Source of the DNA: Romanomermis culicivorax | Lineage: Eukaryota > Nematoda > Enoplea > Mermithida > Mermithidae | Length of the DNA: 64,000 nucleotides | Assembly: GCA_963922205.1 (NCBI GenBank) | Contig: CAWUHX010000146.1 | Coordinates: 434,001-498,000 of the forward strand | Direction: 5' to 3' | Part shown: in pieces, positions 58,201 to 64,000 of the stretch | How the letters are laid out: every line of letters starts with the position of its first letter | Numbering within the stretch: the first letter of the stretch is position 1 | Position numbers and translations under genes: made by a program | Notes under the pieces: generated by a model | Seen by the model: only the letters and a program-made list of their open reading frames with translations | Database searches by the model: none | Told to the model about the DNA's origin: nothing

Positions 58201-59072
58201 TGTTTATCTGATTGGTGTTGTAGGCTATAGCTGACACAGTTTGGAAATCGTGCGCGAAAACTAGGAAAATATCTTGAATATCGCCACAGAGATGGAAATG
58301 GAACATGGGGAATAATAAATTTAGAGTAAGATGACTGTCCAAAGTAGCATAATACTCTAGACTCTTCGGGACTATGGCTGCTAGCAAGTCGGACTTTACT
58401 TGCTGACTATCGAATTTTACTATAAAGGGGGTCCGATCCATGCCCAAGAATTCGGAGGCAAGCCCCTTTAAACCTTGGACTTGTGGCATTATCCCCAGTT
58501 TTTCGAAGATAGCGGGAGAATCTTTCCTTTTTTGGATTATCTGTGTTCTCAAATCGTAGAGCATGGTGTTTATCAAGGAAATAGAATAATCGATATGTTT
58601 TCAAAAGTTCTATTTTCTGGGATAGTAGTGTAAAATCCGAAAGTTCTTAAAATTGCTTGAAGATCTTGTTTCATTTGGAAACCGAGGATTATATAATTTT
58701 TGGTGAAAGTTTCAGCAGCGATTTTATGCCAGCCCACAGGGGAGATGGTAGCCGCGTCAAACAGGAAGTTATACCCCGCCGTGGTAGAAATGGTTACTAA
58801 CCACACATACATTTTGTTGCTATGCATTGGCAATCGCTTATCATGGACTATTCCTTGAAAAATTGTGTATCCATATCCAGAAACCTGTTCTGTGTCGATC
58901 GAAACAATTTTAACTCCATGAAATTGTGACTGTCGTAACTGGTTAATGATTTCAGAGACCATACTATCGACCACGCATATCCGAGTGTAAACAGTTGACA
59001 CCATACAATTGAAAGTTGTCTCAAAGTAACAGTCAAAGTGCAAAAATTGGGCAATGCATTTGCGATTGATAT
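55274..59072 (-). pseudogene. Accessory ORF of the LTR element: DEDDy 3'-5' exonuclease + CCCH-like + Pro/Gln-rich tail
   Basis: The N-terminal ~270 residues are an RNase D/EXD/WRN-type exonuclease. Exo I is VKIVSIDTEQ (D at 58896, E two on), Exo II ILGFQMKQDL (D at 58665), a typical GLKGLASEFLGM segment, and Exo III EYYATLD (Y-x3-D, D at 58339). All four acidic residues and the Tyr of the DEDDy class are present. One frameshift lies near 58600-58630. From there a single frame runs to 55274 through about eight stops (six TGA, two TAA). It contains FICHVDQETAGSHCSYRKIN, a C-x7-C-x5-C-x-H cluster (57229-57280), acidic coiled segments and a Pro/Gln-rich C-terminal third. No signal peptide or membrane segment, so it is not an envelope protein. 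Location between integrase and 3' LTR suggests an extra element-encoded protein; a host gene trapped between two element parts is the alternative. Confidence 0.75.
57229..57280 (-). other. CCCH-like cysteine cluster
   Basis: DDCWFFKTTRCKWESMCLHD: spacing C-x7-C-x5-C-x-H. RNA-binding CCCH fingers read C-x7/8-C-x5-C-x3-H with the same aromatic and basic residues between (as in CxFFxxGxC). The final His is two residues early, so zinc binding is uncertain. Confidence 0.45.
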
Positions 59073-59505
59073 CTGAAAGTAGAAAAGTTGTAGAAATAGT
59101 TGGCCGTGGTAGGAGGAATAGGAAAATGATGTTAAATAGCGGGTAATTTACATATTAAACATAGTTTACACCACTACCCAAAAGCATTAGGTATGAAGAC
59201 ATGTGCACTCACTTCAACCCACACATAACTTATGTAATCAAATGACCTCGACAATATGCGTACTTGAATGAAAGAAATAAAGTACATAGGGGGGGGGTAT
59301 AAATAATGTTTTGATGCGAAATACAGGAGGTCCATGGAGGCAAAGGCGGAGTCCGAGGTGGAACAAAACTTACGGAAGTATAATTTATAAAATTTTGTGG
59401 AAAAATAATATGGAATAATGGTTTTACGACTTTTTAACATTTTGGCCAACAAAAACCCGAATTTGACCCCTTTTGGGGAAAGTAGCACTTATTTACGCAA
59501 CTTAC

Positions 59506-59623
59506 CATAATTGTGGAAATGCAGATTGATTGGCATGGTTCGGTTGTGAGTTGGCAGAATTGGATTAATATAGGCAGGTTTATGGTGCATGCCTCCGCGC
59601 GAGGCACCGGCTCGCAACTGCAT
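59506..59623 (-). CDS. First exon of the accessory ORF
   Basis: ATG at 59623 starts MQLRAGASRGGMHHKPAY; the frame is open to the donor TATG|GTAAGT at 59505. The acceptor CTTTTCTACTTTCAG at 59073 joins in phase 1 and makes Asp-Ile-Asn before the exonuclease frame. The 433-bp intron has stops in all relevant frames. A subgenomic spliced mRNA would be needed to express the downstream frame. Confidence 0.55.
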
Positions 59624-60104
59624 ATCAAAACTAAACAACTTCAATTTGATAGGGGTGAAAATTAAAAATTGTTTTTGAAAAAATGGGATGAAAATTTGAG
59701 AAAATTTATGAAGTGAAATAAGTATTTTTGAGCAATGGCGGAAACTGAAGTTGTTTCTTAATTATTGCATACTTACGGAAAATGTGTTGCGGCAAATTAA
59801 TGAAGGTAACCAAATACTTACATGAAAATATAAACTCCCAATTTTATTTTCACAACAATGGCACACACCGGGGGAATATGTAAAAGCACAAAAATTATGG
59901 CAATGAAAACGACACAAAGCTAGGCAAGGTTTAAGAGTGGCAATAAATACAAAAATTTGCATAAATGGGGCTAAATATTACCTATTCACAGAAAAGAACA
60001 GGTAAATATATATGTTGACGAGAAAAAACCACATGACTAGATAGGTGAAAATAAATGAGAAGATTAGAGCAAGTGAAATGGATGTTTTGAAAATCAATAA
60101 TGGG

Positions 60105-61160
60105 TTACTGTAGCATGGGAAAGCTTTTGACAAAGGGTTTGACCCTGCAAATCTCGATGATGCAGGAATTCAAAATATTTTTAACATCCCCGATAGAAAT
60201 GACATTTTTATCTTGTTTATCAATTAATATTATAATAAAAGTACTGCTCCAATAAAAATGCATTTTACTTTTGCGCATTTCACAACATAATATCACAAGG
60301 TCACCCACAGTATATTTGCGAGCATGTGCCTTCTCATGAAATCGTTTTTTTGATGCTGCTTCTGACACCCGCAACTCTTTTAGGACCTCATTATGAGCTT
60401 TTGTTAGATTTTCAAAAAGTAAATATTGGTAGGTGTCAAAATTATTGATTAAGAGTCCTTTTGCGGTTTCAGTGACATCAATGCCTAGGAGAGGCTCGTT
60501 TCTGAAGAGCAAACTATGATGGCTCTTTTTTGTTGTCTTGTGCGGTGTGGCCCTATAGGAAAATAATGCAAGATCTAAAAATTTTGGCCAATCTTCCGTA
60601 TTATTATAGGCTAGCTTGCGTAAGCAGTCAAATAGAGTGCGGTTAAAGCATTCAACCATGCCGTTACCTTGCGGGTGATAGGCGGTTGTCTGAATTTTTC
60701 TTACGTTTAGCAACTCACACACTTCTAAAAGTTTAGAAGTGTATCCCAATCCGTGATCACAAAGTAGTTGCTTTGGTGTTCCATATCTGTGCACAACTAA
60801 TCTTACAAATGTATCCACAATACTGGTGATGGAGGTGTCTGGGATAAGAGCAGCTTTGATGTTTTTTGTAAAGTAATCTTGGAAGACGATTATGTAAGGC
60901 ATTTTTTTGGAGACCTTTGAAATATTTACTATATCAGATGCAACAATGTCAAAAGGAGTGACAGGTTGGATTGGGCACAGTGGCGGAGGGGATTGACAAT
61001 CTTTCATTGTTTTTTGACAAATGTCGCATGATTTAACCCAATTTCAGATGTCATGCTCAATGCCTGGCCACCAAAAATGTTTTTTGACCAAAAATGTGAT
61101 TTTGTTTATACCTTGGTGGCCAAAAAGATTGGACTCGTGAAAAGGATGAAGGGCTATGTG
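60105..61160 (-). pseudogene. Integrase (gypsy type)
   Basis: Inserts the cDNA into host DNA. N-terminal HHCC zinc-binding pieces are visible: HESNLFGHQG and SCDICQ, with one TGA (61044) between them. The catalytic core has D (ASDIVN, residue 25 of the long frame from 61007), D (LLCDHGLGYTS) and E (AYHPQGNGMVECFNRTL), spaced D-x34-E. The core frame 61007-60105 is itself unbroken over 300 codons and continues into a basic C-terminal domain (HARKYTVGDLVIL). No chromodomain seen. Confidence 0.9.
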
Positions 61161-61469
61161 TAAAATATTGTGAAGAGAAAATAAAAAAGAGAAAATGTAA
61201 AATATTGTGAAGAGAATAAAAACCTTTTACTTAGTTCTCTACTTTCTGACGAGTTTGGTCTAGTGTAGGATCTGTTTTTTGGGCGTCAGCGATTTGTTGT
61301 TGGATGAATGGCCATTGGTCTTGATTTGGTAAATCAGCTGGGTCGACAATTTTGTCCTCTTCTGGTGTTTCGGGGACCTCCAGGTCAGTTTGTGGCGTTG
61401 TGGCCAGTTTTTGCCTGGTTTTGTCCCTTGTCTCGACAGCGTTGATTGTATCAGTGGCTGTAGCCGCCT
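61161..61469 (-). pseudogene. RNase H-integrase connection, degraded
   Basis: A frame to 61231 reads DLEVPETPEEDKIVDPADLP and QQQIADAQKTDPTLDQTRQK, the acidic linker usual before gypsy integrase. A small duplication (GAAAATGTAAAATATTGTGA) at 61163-61213 interrupts the start of the integrase zinc domain. Confidence 0.65.
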
Positions 61470-61990
61470 TCAATGTCGTGGGAGGTCGGAATCCATTTGG
61501 TCGACCTCATATGTTGGGCTAAGAAAATCAGCAAAAGCATTTTCCTTTCCAGGAACATATTCTACCCAAAAGTTGAATGAGTTCACAAAAATTGACCATT
61601 TCTGAAGACATAAATTTTTTTGTGCTAAAGTGTTTTTAAACATGCCCATAAGGGGCTTATGGTCAGTTCTTATAATGACATTTGAGTCAAAAAGGTAATG
61701 ACGGTACATTTGAAACTGTAGACTGCTGCTAAACACTCACATTCAGTGGTGGAATAGCGAGTTTCTGGCTTAGACAATTTTCAGCTGGAGTAAGCAATGG
61801 TCCACTTGTCGCTTGGTTTTTCCTGGTAAAGTACGGCTCCGATTGCTGTGCTGCTTGCGTCTGTTTGAATGACAAAGGTGGCTGAGCCATCGTATATTGG
61901 GTAGCGCAAGAAGGGGGCTGATGTAAGTGTGCATTTGATTGCCTTAAAAGAAGAAATATGATCTTCAGTAATTTCCCACTTTACGTCTTT
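61470..61990 (-). pseudogene. RNase H domain
   Basis: TDASSTAIGAVLYQ (catalytic Asp), then a TGA (YSS*KLSKPETRYS, 61782-61790), TECECLAAVYSFK, a frameshift near 61710, and IRTDHKPLMGMFK with WVEYVPGKENAFADFLS. These are the standard gypsy RNase H blocks. It removes template RNA during reverse transcription. Confidence 0.88.
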
Positions 61991-62892
61991 TCTCAAGAGT
62001 TTGTACAATAGATCTGCCATTTGGGCAAAACCTTTTATAAACCGTTTACACCACTGGACCATGCCCAGAAATTGTTGGAGGGCCTTTTGGTCCTGCAGGA
62101 AATTGAACTCCGTTACAGTTCTTATCTTTTTCGGATCCAGCATTATTCCATCGGTGCTAAGAATATGGCCTAGGAAACTTACCTGTTTTGGCAGGAAATC
62201 ACACTTTTCTGGTTAGAGGGGCAAATTTGCCGCCTGCAAACAATCAAAAGCAATCTGCAGATTTTCGAGATGTTGTTCAAAATTTTCAGAAAAGACAATA
62301 ATATCATCAATATAATCGAGACAGATTTTCCAGACGTAAGGCTGCGGAACTCGTTCCATGAGTCTTTGGAACTCTGCAGGAGCAGTTTTGAGGCCAAAAA
62401 GCATTACCCTAAATTGATAGAATCCATCCTGGTAGATGAATGCGGTTTTTTCTTTAGAATCTGGCGCCATGGGTACTTGCCAGTACCCACCTTTTAGATT
62501 GAGAATTGTGAAATATCTGGCCCCTCTCAAACTGTCCAAATAATTGTCCATCCTGGGGAGAGGGTATCTGTCATCTTTGGTAACGTCGTTTATGCCTCAA
62601 AAATCGACGACAGGGTGCCAAGAGCCATCTTTTTTGGATACCAAGAATAAGGGGGCAGCCCACGGGACCCACTTGGCTCTATTACCTGTTTATCAAGCAT
62701 ATCCTGAATATGCTCATGAACAATATGGCATTGTTGGATTGGTGCGTGATAGTAATGTTCGGCAACAGGTTTTGCGTCCCCAGTATCAATTGAATGTTGT
62801 ACTAAATGAGTTACGGTTAGTAGGTCACCTGCTAGACTAAAAACTACGGTTTGCAAGCAAAAATTCATGCAACTTACTCTTTTAGGCAGCAT
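61991..62892 (-). pseudogene. Reverse transcriptase domain
   Basis: Blocks in order: HSIDTGDAKPVAEHYYHAP, MLDKQVIEPS, a frameshift near 62670, the VVDF/GIND block with TGA at 62597, YPLPRMDNYLDSLRGARYFT, GYWQVPMAPDSKEKTAF, MLFGLKTAPAEFQRLM, the catalytic YIDDIIVFS (62303-62314), a TAA at 62213, then PEKCDFLPKQVSFLGHIL. The YxDD aspartates remain. Confidence 0.93.
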
Positions 62893-63269
62893 CTGGGTTC
62901 GATTTTGATACTATTTTTTCTACGTAAGGCAGGAAGTTTTGGTTGGTGTTGTCAGTAGGTTTAAAGGCAGTGTTAGGTGAGGTCATGACCTCATGCACGA
63001 GCATAGCAATTTTACCTATTACCTCATTTTTACTCACTTTTATAATTTTGTTGAAGTTGTTTATGATGATGACAGGGAAATGTTCAACACGTGGGTTAAT
63101 TACAGCAGGTTGATTGGAAATTAATTAAGAAGTGTCGTCAGAGGAAACCATGCATGGTGATGGCATTTTCAATTTATCTCGCACCCAAATTGTTCCCAGT
63201 ATAATGTGGTCCATGTATGGTTGAATAAAGACGTTTTTTACAGCGATCATGGGGTGGGCCACTGTGATT
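62893..63269 (-). pseudogene. Protease-RT connection, degraded
   Basis: Reverse-strand frame reads ITVAHPMIAVKNVFIQPY, HIILGTIWVRDK, then a stop, and NPRVEHFPVIIINNFNKII to KSNPDAA before the RT. The HIILGTIWV phrase echoes the protease IILGTDFLA block. Confidence 0.6.
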
Positions 63270-63737
63270 TCATTGATAGTTGATGTTGATGGGGGGCAAA
63301 GGTATTGCGGGTGGAGCAGGTGAAGGTGGTAGCATTAGTGTCTGTGGTGGTGATTCTAGGCCTTGAATGTTGAAGGACACCTGCTTGTTAGCAATTGTCA
63401 AAGTTCGGTTTCGAGAGTCAAAAATAGCTCCAATGTTTTCGTGAGCTAAAAAGTCTGTTCCCAAAATAATTGTAGGTTTGGGTGAAATTAACACTGTGTA
63501 ATGGATACTGTGGGTACCCAATTCCTCCAATTTCATATAAAAGTTAACGGGTCCCAAAGTGGGGACTTGTTGACCATTTGCCACCATAAGGTAGCCTGAG
63601 GTTGGGAAATTATTGGGCTCCATATGAGTAATGTGTTTATACACATCACATCCCATAATGGAGGTTGTGGCCCCTGTGTCTAACAACGCTAAACCCCACC
63701 AATTACCAATTTTCGCCTCTATTTCCAAGGGTTGCAT
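63270..63737 (-). CDS. Aspartic protease (retropepsin-like)
   Basis: LALLDTGATTSIMG (catalytic D-T-G-A, Asp at 63680) and PTIILGTDFLAHENIGAIFD, the paired signature of gypsy protease, in an open frame of 155 codons with a Pro-rich end. Gag-Pol cleavage is its role. ATG MQPLEIEAKIGNWWG is probably internal to a longer gag-pol frame. Confidence 0.85.
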   Translation of the reverse strand: MQPLEIEAKIGNWWGLALLDTGATTSIMGCDVYKHITHMEPNNFPTSGYLMVANGQQVPTLGPVNFYMKLEELGTHSIHYTVLISPKPTIILGTDFLAHENIGAIFDSRNRTLTIANKQVSFNIQGLESPPQTLMLPPSPAPPAIPLPPININYQ

Positions 63738-63782
63738 TTTATAATACTTATGAAAAAAAAATACTTTCGCTGGGTTTAACTG

Positions 63783-64000
63783 TCAGAAAAATCTGGGGTT
63801 CTTGTTGGTGGTGCTAAGGGTAGAAATGGTATTTTCAAATGACTCCATTGTATCCTGAAAAATAGTAAAATTTTGCGAATTTTCGATTTTATTAAATCCG
63901 GTTTTTTTGATCGAAGGCGTCACATCATCACTATAAAACGACATCATTTCATTCCCCTTTCCATTGTTAGCAATTGATTCCTGCTTAGTGGGTGCCTGTA
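63783..64000 (-). CDS. Gag C-terminus/protease linker (partial)
   Basis: Reverse-strand frame [20 protein letters not shown], then [19 protein letters not shown], ends in TGA at 63783. Composition is like the low-complexity part between gag and protease. No zinc knuckle is visible in this piece; the rest of gag lies outside the window. Confidence 0.4.
   Translation of the reverse strand, partial: QAPTKQESIANNGKGNEMMSFYSDDVTPSIKKTGFNKIENSQNFTIFQDTMESFENTISTLSTTNKNPRFF

Larger units (their letters stand above)
53812..64000 (-). mobile_element. Ty3/gypsy-type LTR retrotransposon (5' end outside window)
   Basis: Element order on the reverse strand: gag/protease linker (64000-63783), aspartic protease (63737-63270), reverse transcriptase (62892-61990), RNase H (~61990-61470), integrase (~61160-60105), a spliced accessory gene with an exonuclease domain (59623-55274 or beyond), polypurine tract and 3' LTR. 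PR-RT-RH-INT order is the Ty3/gypsy order. Many stops and several frameshifts show that the copy is dead. It inserted into the hAT-like element at 52807. The 5' LTR, primer-binding site and gag lie beyond 64000. Confidence 0.9.

Noticed and set aside
55274-59072. Envelope glycoprotein in the accessory frame
   Set aside because: No signal peptide, membrane anchor or cysteine-rich ectodomain; the N-terminus is a clear exonuclease domain.
57851-62599. TGA read as tryptophan (variant code)
   Set aside because: In the TRPC, CDCA3-like and calmodulin-like genes Trp is TGG and TGA/TAA/TAG act as stops; the element's TGA codons often replace Arg.

Overview
This is eukaryotic, animal-type DNA: AT-rich, with spliced genes whose introns obey GT/AG, metazoan gene families (a TRPC cation channel, a calmodulin-like EF-hand protein, a CDCA3-like cell-cycle protein), and a very heavy load of transposable elements. 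An invertebrate is most likely. The sequence does not let me name a phylum.

Layout. 1-3280 is one copy of a ~3.3-kb repeat with a 97-bp minisatellite core; a second copy lies inverted at 39462-42590. 4638-14605 (+) holds the last ten coding exons of a TRPC channel. All splice phases agree (2432 nt, ~810 codons), and the N-terminal exons lie left of the window. 14796-31870 is a nest of non-autonomous DNA transposons, mostly hAT-like (8-bp target duplications, TIRs starting CAG(T/G)G, TAGGG or CATAC). It includes a pogo/Tigger-like deletion derivative, two LINE fragments and several insertions whose pre-insertion site survives in a paralogous copy inside this same window. 31870-35300 has no convincing gene. 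35392-35793 (+) is an intronless CDCA3-like gene, and 36444-38907 (-) a two-exon calmodulin-like gene. 42600-53811 is mostly more hAT MITEs and AT-rich spacer, with one candidate three-exon gene of unknown family (48649-49240). 53812-64000 (-) is most of a Ty3/gypsy-type LTR retrotransposon: 3' LTR, polypurine tract, integrase, RNase H, RT and protease. Its gag and 5' LTR lie beyond the right edge.

The most unusual object is in that retrotransposon. Between integrase and 3' LTR, where an env-like gene could sit, is a ~4-kb reading frame that starts with its own ATG exon, is joined through a well-formed intron, and encodes a DEDDy 3'-5' exonuclease domain (RNase D/EXD/WRN-exo type) followed by a CCCH-like cysteine cluster and a Pro/Gln-rich tail. 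The copy is decayed (frameshifts, mostly TGA stops), but the domain order is clear. I know of no described gypsy element with this accessory gene; that is a statement about my knowledge, not a database search.

The host genes appear unrelated to one another in function. The TRPC introns are TE-rich and range from 59 bp to 2.3 kb.
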